DNA of 64,000 nt, taken from assembly GCA_950295325.1 (NCBI GenBank), contig OX485803.1:42979554-43043553 (forward strand), read 5' to 3'. Positions 1 to 11,830 of the stretch are shown here, one piece after another. A program made the position numbers and the translations under genes. Numbering within the stretch: position 1 is the first letter of the stretch; each line of letters opens with the position of its first letter. The notes under the pieces were generated by a model. That model saw only the letters and a list, made by a program, of their open reading frames with translations. It did no database searches and was not told the DNA's origin. This DNA is from Polytrichum commune (Eukaryota; Streptophyta; Polytrichopsida; Polytrichales; Polytrichaceae).

Positions 1-199
1 TTTCATGTCTTCTATAAACTATTTCATACAATTTGTTTTTGATTTATAAGTGACATTTGGACATGACAACCTCTTCTTCCTTAGGATTTATGTTTGGCTG
101 CATTCAACCACTAAAGAAGGTTCACCAACACACAGTTGCACGTGGACTTTTAACACATTTGAAGTAAAAATGAAATAACTCTTTAGGAAAGAAATTGAT

Positions 200-620
200 C
201 CATCTCTCTCGTGACTGAACTAAATATTATATTTAGTATCACCAGCTCTATTTATCTTGCACAACACTAATTGTAAACCACCGGTGTACTGCCACCAACA
301 CCAAATGTAAACCTAACATTATTTGTCATTCCTTGTAAAAAAAACACAAATTGGACATTATAGATTTACAATGTGGGAGTACTGTCAATTACTAAGTGAT
401 TTCCATCCAAATTTCAATCATCCATGACAACAAATTGTAACATAAATGTTAGGATGCAGAGTGTACCAAAAGCGGATGAACTTAATTGGATTGGGATGAC
501 AGAGTTTGTAACGTCATTCATAAGAAGCTTGTTATTAATTGGACAAGTTACCACGGTGACGTAAAATATTGTATGTCACGAAATAGACTATTTAGTGTAG
601 TAGGAACATGAGCCTTCCAT
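200..620. repeat. Dispersed repeat block, inverted relative to 18,030-18,450
   Basis: This stretch reads as the reverse complement of about 18,030-18,450, sharing runs around the phrases 'tttccatccaaatttcaat' and 'cctaacattatttgtcattcc'. No long ORF is present. It looks like two copies of a non-autonomous DNA element in opposite orientation. Identity was judged by eye and the ends are approximate. Confidence 0.6.
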
Positions 621-1712
621 CGCCACAAAAACATTTGAACAATGTTGATTCCATTTGTATCCCCATGCCCATCGCTATGTTTGTAATTTAGAACTAATAG
701 AAATTAAAAAAAGGAACTACTCTTATTACATAATTTCTTCGACAAACACTTATTGCGTTGCGACCACACCCCATCCGATCCAATGACCAAACATTGTACG
801 ACATGATTTGTCTATATATGAACTATTTTGAATGTCCATTACCACAAAAATAAATTGCATGAACTGTCTTTTGAACGTGGTTGCCATGCGGATAAATAAA
901 CAAGAAAATGGTAGAACCGTGAGGCTCTGTTCTTTATTATGAAAGACTACAATTGTAGTTGTCCACTTTGCTCATGCCAATTCATGGCTATTCACTATAC
1001 CAAACCTTTCTTGGATTTTGTGCACCTTCTTCTCAAATACGGGTCAAGGATTGAAGCTACTCATTTATCACCCAAAATTTTCAAAATAAATAATCAAGAA
1101 CTACTGAAATAACTATAGTTAACTAGATTTCTTTCAATGCATTTTAGGGAGCACTTATATATGAACTATAATTAACATCCACATTAAATAAAGTGGACCA
1201 AAAATAACAAGAACAAGTAACGTCCAAGTGTGAACACAAAGTGATTAGGAAATTTGCTCTTGAAACGAAGAAGTTGATGCATAGTCTCTGTGCTACTGAT
1301 AGAGCCAACAAAGAACTGTAAATTCTTGTGATTTGCTTTTGAGCCAAGGTAATTTGCATGGGTAAAGAAGCAACCTCATTGTACAATGTCATATCATTGT
1401 AAGTTGCATCACAATAACTAATATAGTGCATATCATTAAATAAAACCAATACTTATACAACTAATTAAATTTCCAAATCAGTAAAGCGTGAATGACTTGA
1501 AACAGATGGAATCAATATTGCTTGAATGTTTTTGTGGCAATGGAGGGCGCATGTACCTACCGCACTGAATATTCTATCTAGACACATATTACGGTATTTT
1601 ACATCACTGTGGTAACTTCTCTAATCACAAGTTTCTTATGAACAATTTTGCAAACTCTGTCATCCCAATCTAATTAATTAAGTTCATCCGCTTTCGGTAA
1701 ATGAAAAACACT
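450..1712. repeat. Inverted repeat pair with about 210-bp arms (450-660 and 1,504-1,712)
   Basis: The left arm (450-660) and right arm (1,504-1,712) are inverted copies of each other. Shared landmarks are the phrase 'aagcggatgaacttaatt', its reverse complement near 1,675-1,695, and the 'ccacaaaaacatt' motif near 625 with its mate near 1,530. The roughly 840-bp spacer has no convincing gene. Part of the left arm overlaps the 200-620 repeat. It could be a decayed transposon with long terminal inverted repeats or two MITEs inserted head to head. Confidence 0.55.
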
Positions 1713-1845
1713 TAACTCAATCACAACACAATCTGGGGCCCAGTGTGATCCATTAAAAGAGAATCAACAGATATCATTACTTTGCAGTGACGTCTCATGA
1801 TCGGTGTTGCATATGGCTGCGATTCTACGAAGTTCCAAATGGCAA

Positions 1846-1992
1846 TCGTTATTTCTAATTGGCAACTTGATGCGACAACACCCCATCCGATTCCATGACC
1901 AAACATCGTACGTTGGTGGCTTGTCCAAGCACCGAGTTGCAGATACTACTAGGGTTTACATGAATATCTTGGTAGCAAGCATTCATGTACAC
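1846..1992 (+). repeat. Direct repeat, left copy, flanking the Dr1 fragment
   Basis: About 145 bp here recur in the same orientation at 4,018-4,160. Both contain 'gcgacaacaccccatccga' and both end near 'tggtagcaagca'. A third, shorter piece lies near 757-803. The two full copies bracket the duplicated Dr1 segment, which suggests that the segment sits inside a repeat-derived unit. Confidence 0.7.
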
Positions 1993-2004
1993 ATTCATGA
2001 ATGT

Positions 2005-4017
2005 TTCCATGAGATCGGGGTTAGGGCCGTGGATTTAATTAAGATACACTTGAGCATTTAAAATCTATCTTCAACCTCTCCAGTGCTGAGGATCCTTGCA
2101 AGGGAGTTTCGGGAACATCTTGAGGTGCAGTTTTTTCGCTCCGGGAGCTGTTGCTTGCGTCATCAGTTGTTGGGCCTGCTTTAATCGTGTTTCTTTATTT
2201 CCTCGCTTTCGAAACTCCGTCTCACTTTTGTCATGTTTTGTCCTGTCGTATGCAGGATGTGGAGGTCTGAAGATTGATAAGTGATAGAATCAAAACCAGC
2301 GAGAAGTGCAGCTATTGTAGAACTAGGAATTCTTCAGAAACATGGAGACCGCGGCTGGGAGACGTTCAGAAGATGAGGTATCTCTTCCTAAAGGTGCGTG
2401 CATGTTACACACCATCAGGGTCTTGTGTGCACTTGGCACATTTTTCTCACATAATTCTAATTATTATTTGACAACATGCATGGTGTGAGCTCATTCACTA
2501 CTCAGGGCTTTCTCTTATTACAATGCCACATGGGTGGTGGAAGTTTAATCAACATCAGCTGCATTTGTACAAGGCCTTCTGAATTGATATGCTGGTAATT
2601 CTGGAAGTCAATCTATATTTTGGTGCCTGCATACTGTGCTTCCGCTTATTGTCATACATATACCATGGGTACTCAACTTCTAGTCAGTAGCGTTGTAGAG
2701 AAATGTATTTACTATAATATGTCAGCAATCACATTAATGACAGTGTTAGTTGTTCTTGACAGGTATGTATATCCAAAGTTTTGCTTGTTTCCAGGATTTT
2801 TCATGTTTTCTTTTCGGTTTCACATTGATGTACTACAGGAATTTTTTCTCCTTTATCTAAAAAATTAAATCTCCTGATGGATTAACTTGACTGCTCTGGG
2901 ATTGCCATACGGCCACTACGACCAAGATCATCAAGGAAATGTTGCCACCAGACGTACGAGTGGCCAAGGATGCACAAGATTTGTTGGTCGAGTGCTGTGT
3001 GGGTACGACTTTTTCAGAATCTTTACTTCTGGACCTCTCTTGTAAGTTTGTGTGTGTGAATGTAGAGGGCAAACCTGGGTAGCAGAACTCATTCCATTTC
3101 TTGGATCAGGAAGAATTGTCAGGTTTTTTGGTGGGCTCTTTTTGTGCCACAATTTATGATGTCCTGAGAAATTTTCTTGGGACCAATAAACTGGCAAGTG
3201 GTATAGGGGCAAGAGGTAATTTACAGTCATTTGGCTGGACGTTTCTAACTTGATGGGCATGCTGATGTCAGGCTCTCTCATTGCTATGACCCTTTCTCGA
3301 ATAGTCCAATGAACCGGATCTGTCTAACTGCATTAGTCATTTTTTTTAATGAAGTTTGCCAAGTGCATATTTATGTCTCATGTTTTCCAAAAATCCCTTC
3401 ATATAGGTTCATCTCGTTAACCCAAATCAGGAAAAACATAAACCCAATTCAGGGGAGCACGCATTCAAGTATTCACTATGGAAATTTCAATATCCTCGAA
3501 AGAAGTAAAGGATGGATGTGAAAATTACACCCTGACGGTGAGGAAAAAATATTATGGTCATTCAAGGGTGAATTTGCTGACTCTTTGAAGAGAATGAGAC
3601 AGTGTTTTCAGTTTTTAGTTTTTGATATCATAATGCATGATACTTGGCACGATTTATAGACTGAGAAAGATGTCCTCTACAGGGTGCTGATATTTTGATA
3701 CTGCCTGTCTGGTACACTACAGATACTTGGGTTTGGAGAGTACGTAGGAGAAGTTCAAGCTGTATATGAGCAACACAAGAATGAGACCTTGGTACAAATT
3801 TATTTATATTTATTTATTTATTTATATTCATTTTTTTGCCAAGGAACAATCAAGTGTTGTTAATAGTTGCTGAACTTGGAAGTTTGCTTTAGACTCGTTC
3901 TCATTCTTCAAATGATCAGAGGATTCAGTGAACGTCTTCTTCGTTATCAAGGCTTTGGCGGATTTCTAAGAGGGGATTAGTAAAGGATATATGTGAAAAT
4001 TACACCCTGACAGTGAG
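2005..4017 (+). pseudogene. Partial duplicate of Dr1/NC2-beta (exons 1, 2 and 4 only)
   Basis: The segment aligns by eye with 20,499-22,880 of the intact Dr1 gene downstream, introns included. Exon 1 (2,342-2,393), exon 2 (2,913-3,002) and exon 4 (3,723-3,791) are recognisable. Exon 3, with the centre of the histone fold, is lost in a deletion of about 400 bp near 3,278, and exon 5 was never copied. The acceptor before exon 2 has changed from AG to GG (2,911-2,912), and the Met codon three residues into exon 2 is now ACG. The copy cannot make an NC2-beta subunit. Its 3' edge (about 3,977-4,017) jumps back to repeat a piece already present at 3,505-3,541, a template-switch signature. Direct repeats lie at both sides. 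Confidence 0.88.
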
Positions 4018-4160
4018 AATCGTTATTTCTAATTGCCAACTTGATGCGACAACACCCCATCCGATCCAATGACCAAACATTGTACGACGGTGGCTTTTCC
4101 AAGCACCAAGTTGCAGATACCAGGGTTCACATGAATGTTTTGGTAGCAAGCACAAGTGCA
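4018..4160 (+). repeat. Direct repeat, right copy, flanking the Dr1 fragment
   Basis: Same-orientation copy of 1,846-1,992, starting exactly where the Dr1-derived sequence ends. See the left copy for shared motifs. Confidence 0.7.
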
Positions 4161-4219
4161 CAAATTTGCGGAAAGTCAGATGCCCTTTTATTCACACTGG
4201 ACTTTGAATCGGTCACAAT

Positions 4220-4790
4220 ATTTGCATGTCCTTTGTGGGCAGGCAAGCAGGTACGAGTTCTGTTCAAGCAGAAACTCTTGTATGTATGCACCACGTTTTG
4301 GAATTTCAATTGCTAAGCTCGTCGTAATCGATCTGCTACTTTTGGCAGATTACGAGCTGCTAGAATAATTTATATAATACACCACCCCATGTGGATAATT
4401 TGTTGTACATTTGCATGTCCGTTGTGGGTCGGCAAGCAGGTGCGAGTTCTGTTCAAGCAGAAACTCTCGTATGCACCACGTTTTGCAATTTGAATTGCTA
4501 AGCTCGTCGTAATCGATCTGCTACTTTTGGCAGATTGCGAGCCACTACATAAATTTATATAGTACACCGCCCCAATGTTGTTGGTTAATTTGTTGTATAT
4601 TTGCATGTCCTTTGCGGGCAGGCAAGCAGGTGCGAGTTCTGTTCAAGCAGAAACTCTTGTATGCATGCACCACGTTTTGGAATTTCAATTGCTAAGCTCG
4701 TCGTAATCCATCTGCTACTTTTGGCAGATTGCGAGCCGCTAGATAAATTCTTATAGTACACCCCCCAACCGTTGTTGGTTTGTTGAACGT
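4220..4790. repeat. Three tandem copies of a ~190-bp unit
   Basis: Units begin at 4,220, 4,409 and 4,599, giving periods of 189 and 190 bp. Each starts with 'atttgcatgtcc' and carries a shared core including 'cgagttctgttcaagcag' and 'gctaagctcgtcgtaatc'. The array ends at the 3' side of the minus-strand ORF at 4,803-5,555, so it may form that gene's downstream or 3'-untranslated region. Confidence 0.85.
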
Positions 4791-4802
4791 GCAGGCATTT
4801 GT

Positions 4803-5555
4803 TCAGCCCAAGCAGTGGACAACGAGGTGCCCATTCTCGTTCGTGGTGATCCAGCCATCTCTTTGTCCTTCCATGATGCCTCGTTGCACCACGGTCGGCA
4901 TATCGATTGGCTTTTCGAGGGCTTTTCCTTTGAGACCCAAGAAGCCCAGGTCGAGAACGTCCGGGGAGTTTTCTGCAGCCAGGTACGTTGGCCTCGGCTC
5001 GTTGTATTTCCATTTTCCCTCTTCACTTTGGAGGGCGAGCATGAGGTCGGCATGGAAGACGCCCATTTTTATCCACGCGGCGATGCATTGGTGGAGAAAC
5101 TTTCTGACTCGGCCGCCAGACTGCTCATCCGCCGCGTGTGAGATAGTTAAAATGTTTTTGTTTATGATGGGGGTGTATTTGGGCGCGTGTTTGTCCAGAG
5201 GTGCGTCGCGCATCTCGCGACTCTCCGCAAGCACGATGCCGTGCATGAGCTTCACAATGCTCATGCGGCCAGCGGGGATGGGTTCCCTCTCCAAGAGGTA
5301 CTGCAGCAAGTTGTAGACTCGCTCAGCGTGCGACGCATGGAAGCGAGCGAGTTGCATGGCCATTAACACCATGACCTCAACGTCGTTGTCTGTTAGTGTG
5401 GCCAGGTGGTGGAGTCGGGAGTAGAGTTTTTCTCGCACCCGCTGTTCTTGCGGGGTGACGAGCTCCGCGACATCCAAGAACGTCTCGCGGAGGAGCATGT
5501 CGTCCATTCTATGCTGGCCCGCATGCTCCATGGACACGAGAGGGATCAGGACCAC
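4803..5555 (-). CDS. Uncharacterised 250-aa protein, possibly with a degenerate CID-like helical domain
   Basis: I do not recognise this protein with certainty. It is one uninterrupted frame of 250 codons, distinctly GC-richer than its AT-rich surroundings. Residues about 18-170 appear all-helical. The pattern ends in a segment with KLMHGIV, then YTPIINKNILTISHAADEQ, then RKFLHQCIAAWIKMGVF. This layout resembles the RNA polymerase II CTD-interacting domain (CID/RPR), where a 'LLDSIV'-type helix is followed by a short 'R..L..L...W' helix. That match is inference from memory and weak. A second in-frame Met is at residue 9 and a third at residue 17. The gene stands alone between tandem repeats on both sides. 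It could be a single-exon expressed gene or a fragment of a larger gene moved here by a transposon. Confidence 0.5.
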   Translation of the reverse strand: MVLIPLVSMEHAGQHRMDDMLLRETFLDVAELVTPQEQRVREKLYSRLHHLATLTDNDVEVMVLMAMQLARFHASHAERVYNLLQYLLEREPIPAGRMSIVKLMHGIVLAESREMRDAPLDKHAPKYTPIINKNILTISHAADEQSGGRVRKFLHQCIAAWIKMGVFHADLMLALQSEEGKWKYNEPRPTYLAAENSPDVLDLGFLGLKGKALEKPIDMPTVVQRGIMEGQRDGWITTNENGHLVVHCLG

Positions 5556-5558
5556 AAC

Positions 5559-6105
5559 GACTCCACAGGTGATTCCAATGAATCAATTAATTACCTGCAG
5601 TTTCAATCCTCTTTGACGATGGAGAAGGAGAACTTGTAGCTTGCTTGCTTAGGAATGCGCTGATCCCCGCAGACTCTGCAGTGTGATTTTTTTGCAGACG
5701 AGGAAATTATTTGGTTGCTCTCCACCGTGCACAAACGCAGATCAGAAGCACAGATAACTCTCAAGAGTAGAGAGAGAGAGCACGTGAGCCTGGGAGCGAG
5801 AATGGCACATGTCCGTCGACGAGACTCCACAGGTGATTCCAATGAATCAATTAATTACCTGCAGTTTCAATCCTCTTTGCATTGACGATGGAGAAGGAGA
5901 ACTTGTAGCTTGCTTGCTTAGGAATGCGCTGATCCCCGCAAACTCTGCAGTGTGATTTTTTTGCAGACGGGGAAATGATTTGGCTGCTCTCCACCGTGCA
6001 CAAACGCAGATCAGAAGCACAGATAACTCTCAAGAGTAGAGAGAGAGAGAGAGAGCGAGCACGTGAGCCTGGGAGCGAGAATGGCACCTGTCCGTCGACG
6101 AGGAG
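5559..6105. repeat. Tandem duplication of a ~265-280 bp unit upstream of the 250-aa ORF
   Basis: Copy 1 (5,559-5,822) and copy 2 (5,823 to about 6,105) both begin 'gactccacaggtgattcc' and end 'gtccgtcgacgag'. They contain GA-repeat tracts whose length differs. The block lies immediately 5' of the minus-strand ORF, so it occupies its promoter and leader position. The small difference between copies suggests a fairly recent duplication. Confidence 0.88.
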
Positions 6106-7969
6106 CCTATTAATAGCGGGATAAAATTAGGGTTACGTCGGTAATTAATTCCAGAAGGATGAAATGAGTCGGGTTTCATCCAATCACCAGGCGTTCGTGG
6201 ATGATTGTCGTAGGACGCATTTTCATCCATCCCATCATTAAGAAGGATGCCTTGACAAGCAGTGCTATGATGTTTGCACCGGGTTTATCATTGTGGTGTT
6301 TGTAGAGGACATGGATTCAACGTCTCTAAATTATCTTGAATATTAGCATTGGAATGTGGCATCACGATAATTTTCTAAAATCACATACCATCAACAACAG
6401 GGCCCACTTAATAGGCTATAGTGGGTTCCTCTTCGTTTACGTGAACTATAGTTCAAGGGTCGTTTTTACACACGTGACTAAGGGATGTAAGAAAAGTTGA
6501 GTTACATAATCTCGTGGACATGCTTTGCAATCCGATGACGGTTTCCATCCTTCTTCTGACATGGTCACTCATGGTCACTAATGTTTTTGGTGACCTTGAG
6601 TGGAACAAAGAAGGATTTGATTTTGCAAGTTGCCATTCTAACCATATAAGCAACAATCAACCTCCTTGAACACAATTCTCTATGGATTTTATTTTAGTAT
6701 CAATTTAGGTATTGAAGTTACTTTGCTTATCATTCAAGGGGATAAGGTCTATTAATTGATATTAATGAACCGAAATAGTTGTGGAAGTTAGACAAGTGTG
6801 CAATTGCATGGATAGACTTAATTGTGGAGGATGTAATGATGTGTGTGAGTTGTAAACAAGTTTCCCAAAGGACCCATAGACTCTGATGCAATGAACCTCA
6901 ACTTCCTATCATATTTTGGACATAGTGTAACCAAGGTTGTTGAGGAATGTGAAATTCTGGATCTTAAGATAAGTTTAGGGTTGGTGTGTGTATATCTCAT
7001 CCTCAGTAGAATTGCTAAAGTTTGTTCAATATGGAGCTTGGGTGAGTGAGTGAGTGTGGAGAATTTGTAACTAGGGTTTGGTTTTTGATAGGATTTGATG
7101 ATTAATAGCTTAAGACATGGAAGAATTAGGGTCTACAAAGTGAAGGTGTTGTGCGTTTCTCTCAAATTGGGAAGAACGCTTCTCATGTGTAGGCTATGAT
7201 GTGACTCAATTATATGGATATTGTCTTGTAGAAGGCATTAACTAAAATATCATAAACTAAACAAACCAAACATAAGTTTCATTTTAGAATGACAAAAGAT
7301 GCTTCCCAATGGTAAGTTGAGTCACGTACATTATACCCTCAAAGCTAATGAGGATTTTGTAATGTTTTTCTCCTTCCAAGTTCAGTACATGTTTTATTGA
7401 CACTCATTTAAGTGCTTTTAGTTTTCACTTCAGGAGTGAAATCCCAGTCAATTGCTTATTTAATTACTAGGGGGAAGTGAACATATATATTTAATTATGG
7501 GCCTTCAAGGTGAAATGCACTCAATATGTGATTGTGGACAAGCGGCCTTCACAAATGCAAGGGTGGAATTTTTTGAAATCAACTTGGGTGGGCAACAATT
7601 TTTGGTACAAATATAGTATATAAAATCATTCCCTGGGGATCAATTTTTTATTTATTTTTTGGGTGGGCTACCCAGGGATGCTAGATCACAAGCCTTGGCC
7701 TTGAGACCCCCTTCCCCCATGATGGGGTCATGACTCAGGTAGGTAGGGCCCACCCAATTGGCATGAGCTCTAGCCCGAACCTTGTCCAAAGAGCCATTTT
7801 CAAATACACACTTGAAGACAACTCCACAATCCAACAAAGCACAAACCTGCAACCAAAACCAAAAAGATTAGCAAAACAACATACACATACAACATGCACA
7901 CTTTCACTAGCATCCCCAAAAGTCTCGTAATGCCATACACAACATGTTTGGCTCTAAAATGACCTCCTT
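6106..7969. other. Intergenic, no gene seen
   Basis: AT-rich sequence with only short, unsupported frames. I see no recognisable gene, RNA or clear transposon end here. Confidence 0.5.
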
Positions 7970-8090
7970 AGGGTTAGTTCTCATGCAGGCTGCTCACCCA
8001 TCATGTTCTAGTGGAGATGTAGATTCCACCTAGTGGCATCTACATTTCCACTAGAATGTGGTGGACAATGGCCTACATGGAAACTAACCT
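7970..8090. repeat. Small hairpin MITE-like element, related to 48,535-48,608
   Basis: The left end 'agggttagttctcatgcagg' is the inverted counterpart of the right end 'cctacatggaaactaacct'. The same terminal sequence bounds a 74-bp hairpin at 48,535-48,608, so the two are probably copies of one tiny inverted-repeat family. Confidence 0.6.
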
Positions 8091-8995
8091 TACCGCTCTT
8101 GACCACCGCTCCTCCTATCTGAACACATTCACCTTCAAACGTGTACATATGTAAACCACCAACCCAAACCACCGAATCATCATCCCAAGGTTGTGATTAA
8201 AAAACTCTAATAATTTAAAATTGATTGTCAAAAAATTCACAATACATAGTATACGAGGACTCCCCATAAACGGGGATCCTGGATTTAAAGGGAACTCATG
8301 TGAAACGTGGTCCCATGAAATGCAACCAAGGAGTTGTATAATGTATTGTATGAGTGGCCAAGCTGAGAAAATTGATTTTTGAGAAACATGTGAGTTATGA
8401 CTTTTTGGTCCCCAAATGAGGATGGAATAGTTAAGGTATGTGGCCATGTTGTGAGCATTTCCAAAACCACATACAATCATGGGTGTTGGATCCAATTGGA
8501 AATCCTTCCATCCAATTAGCAGTTGCATATCACTAAGATTGTCTTTTCAAGCTTTGGAATTGGATTTGAAATGTTGAAGGTATACAAGGCCAAGGTGAAA
8601 AGTCTATTTCTCCTCAAAGAATCACACATGCCCTTTCTAATTGTCTTAAATATATGACTTATGATGGCAGGTTTATTGTGAGCACATTAACCAATCTCAT
8701 TGTAACACGTGTCTTTTCGGTGTTTGTTCATAACTACAAACTTTGCCATATACCACCCAAACATTGGTATCAAAACAAAGACAAGGGACCACATAAGGCC
8801 CACATATCTTGTGGCAACAATATCTACTTTTTTTTGCTACCACTCGGTACATATAATGAGGATTTTGAAATTTATGTATACAAATAGGATACATGTTGAT
8901 AAAGAATGCTTGTGTTTTTTATGCCATTTGGATCCATATACCATCCAAAAACCTTCATACCTAAGCAAATTTATGTTAACGTCAATATGGTCTTA

Positions 8996-9025
8996 AACCC
9001 CTTCTCCACCTGACTTTAGCAACAC
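8996..9025 (+). repeat. Left terminal inverted repeat of the Harbinger element
   Basis: Begins directly after TTA (8,993-8,995) and matches the reverse complement of 17,764-17,793 with a few mismatches over the outer 20 or so bases. Confidence 0.85.
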
Positions 9026-9908
9026 GGGTTTTAGGATAAAACCAAGTCTTTAAAACCGTCCTTCTCCACCGGGGCCGGTTTTAGGGCCCGGGCTGAGGTG
9101 GCAGTAAGGTTCGGGTCCCCTAATACTGCCGAACCTCCAGTATTAGTGTCGCCGGTACCCGGGCAACGCTAACAATGCGGAGGCATTGTAGCATCCTTAA
9201 CTTCAGCCACCGCGCCACCGGATTGGCCAGGGTGCAGTTTTAGCTATCGGAGCTCAAAACTGAACTCTACCGGTAAAACTTACCTTCCACAGAAATTCCT
9301 CACATCCCGGTTGTCGCGTTGTAACGGTGCACTTTCAATTCAGGAAGAAACTACCCATCGCCGAAAACAGCGCTGCGACCAACGGTGCACTCACTGCCCG
9401 AGAGCTCTCATTTCTTAAAACCCGAAACCACCGCGCTTGCTCCTCCTTCAAGCGTTCCGAAAATTTGCGGCGATTCAAAAATTGAAAAGGGCAGCCGAGA
9501 GTCCGTTGACGGACTCTCGAAGCGCCGAAATCTGCGACGCCGAACTGCTCTAGGAATCGCAGCATGAACCCAATGATCCCAGGTAACTTCGTAGCCAAAT
9601 TAACAGGGCCCTGTCGCTGAAATCTGTTACCCAACAACTGTAACCCAACATTCTTAGAGGTTAGCCTTCGATCTTAGAAAGGCAGGGCCCTGTCGCCGAA
9701 ATAAATTTGAAGCCTCAACGTCCTTGAACCCAACGGATCCCAGTCGCCGAATTTACCGGGGGCGACCTCTTAAAAGGATTCGTAATCCTTGTTTCTGATA
9801 CAGCAATGCTGGTTGAATGTTCTGCCGAGGCCGCTCTCAGGTTTTGGGTTTTGAGGCTACCTGGCTCCCGTTGCTGCTTCATGTCTGATTCGGCATTTCG
9901 CGATAGCT

Positions 9909-11727
9909 ATGGCAGCTCCCAGTTCGGGTTGGTCCTTCGGAGGAGTTCCCTCGAGTCCTAATGCCCCCTTCGGCTCCCACCCTGGTGAGTTCAACTTTTT
10001 GGTTATGGGCTTGCTTGCTTATTGCTTATTAGTAGCCCACTTGTTTGCACTTACAATTCAGCAGCCGCTCCCTTCAATATCACCTGCATGCCCCTCTCGA
10101 AGATACTGCTCTCTTGAAGAAATCTGGGTGCCTCCGATTGGCACTCACAGCGGCAGTAAGGCCACAGGGATACCTCAGCTTCTGTCTTGCAAGTACCTCT
10201 GCCCTCGAAGTACCTCTTTCCTCTCATTACCTCTTCCCTGGAAGTTGTGTCTGCGTGAAATAACCTTGCACTGTACACAGAATGGGTAGCGGTACAGAGA
10301 GATAACAAAACAGCAGTGATTGGTTTCGACTCTGTTTTTCTGTGAATTTTTCAGCTGCGTTGAACAAGCTGGAATTGTTGTTGCTAATTAAAAGAACTGA
10401 AATTGTATATATTTGAAATTGTTTGGGGTTGGACAACCTCTTTCTTGGTAAGTGGATCGGATGATTAAAATTTATATTCTTTTCTGTAGGTACGGGGCGT
10501 CAACAACATGTTCCGGTGGCCTCTCCCATTCGTAGTCGAGGCAAGCAGCCATCCACCTCCGATTTACAAGGGGAGACATCCCAAAAGGCACGTAGGGATA
10601 GGCGGCCAAATTGGAGCTTGAACGAAATAATAGCGCTTGTGGACGCTAAACGAGAGGAATTCCTACAATAACTTAACGCTATTGATGGGCGTGACCTCAT
10701 GGATTCCGAGGTCACTAAATGGAGCCGCATCTCGGACAAACTCATGTCTTCCGGAGTTTCTACGCATTTCCGTGATGGTATGGCTTGTAAGGGTAAGTGG
10801 CACCTTCTTCTACCCGACTACCGCCGTGTTGCGGATTACCATGCCCGCACCGGCATAAATGATGAGGATTATTGGATACTAACCCCTAACGAATTAAGCG
10901 CGGAGAAATTATCCAAAGCATTTTCCAAGGAAATTTATGTAAGAATCCATGAGTGGTTTGGGCGTCGGCCCCAAATTCAACCACCTCATGTTCGTGATTT
11001 GTTAAATCCTCATGATGATATATTTCCACGTGGAGAGTTTGATGGTGTTGAAGATGATGTAGAGGTCGTAGACCTTAGTGTTAATGAGCCAAGTATTGAA
11101 GGTTTGGATGATACTCCAAATATTACCCATGTGAAAAAAATTATTGATGGTAGAGATCCTCCAACGGATTGTGACCCGTTGGATGGATCCCTCATTATGC
11201 CGGTACCTCCCTCTTTGTTGTCCCGCCAAGGGCTTAATCCTTTAGGTGGGGTGGGTGTCCCAAATGGTACTCCATTGTTCGGAATTACTCCTCCTTTAAA
11301 AGGGAGTACCGTGATTTTATCCGACTCCTCACATTCCATTACCAAACGGAAAATTGCTAATACGGCCATTAGGAGGAAGACTTCGGGAGGTGTATCGGCA
11401 TTACTAGAGGTTGCCAAATCATCCGGGGAGGCTATTGCAACTACTATGAGGGAAATGACATCGGTCACTAAATAAACGGAGTCGAATAAATTAAAAGTGC
11501 AACTCCGACTATTTTCGGAGCAAATGGCGTACCAACGCGAACATGACATGCGGGTGTACGAGCAAAGTTTACTTGGGGCCGATAATGCCCGCCTTGCAAT
11601 TCTAAAACAAGGAGAAATAATGAAAGCTCTAGGAAATATTTCTAGTGTGTTGTCATTAGGTTTGAGGGGCCACATTGTCACTCCCCGGAGGGCTTCCACT
11701 CCGGAACCTAGTAATGAGGAGTCTTAG
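9909..11727 (+). pseudogene. Harbinger-associated Myb/SANT-like protein (ORF2), two in-frame stops
   Basis: This is the DNA-binding accessory protein that PIF/Harbinger elements use with their transposase. Exon 1 runs 9,909-9,984 and is followed by gtgagt. Exon 2 starts at 10,490 after tgtag and joins in frame. A tryptophan-bearing trihelix/Myb-type segment begins at RRPNWSLNEIIALVDAKREEF; later parts include KWSRISDKL, CKGKWHLLLPDYRRVADYH and a C-terminal helix around EQMAYQREHDMRVYEQSLL. TAA stops interrupt the frame at 10,669-10,671 and 11,473-11,475. Each follows or replaces a position where a sense codon fits and the frame continues afterwards without a shift, so decay looks recent. The annotated end is the natural stop at 11,725-11,727. 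Confidence 0.85.
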
Positions 11728-11830
11728 ATTATATGTGCCTATAGGGTGGCCTCTTTTGTTTTAGTTCAAGCATATTATGAAAATTTTAATATAAGCATTT
11801 TTTTTCTTTTTAATTTTTTGACTTTGGTTA

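Noticed and set aside
4220-4790. Centromeric-type satellite
   Set aside because: The unit length (~190 bp) is in the satellite range, but only three copies are present and they adjoin a unique ORF, so a local tandem duplication is simpler.
11010-11699. 229-codon minus-strand frame opposite the Myb-like ORF
   Set aside because: It is the antisense shadow of a recognisable transposon protein and shows no domain.
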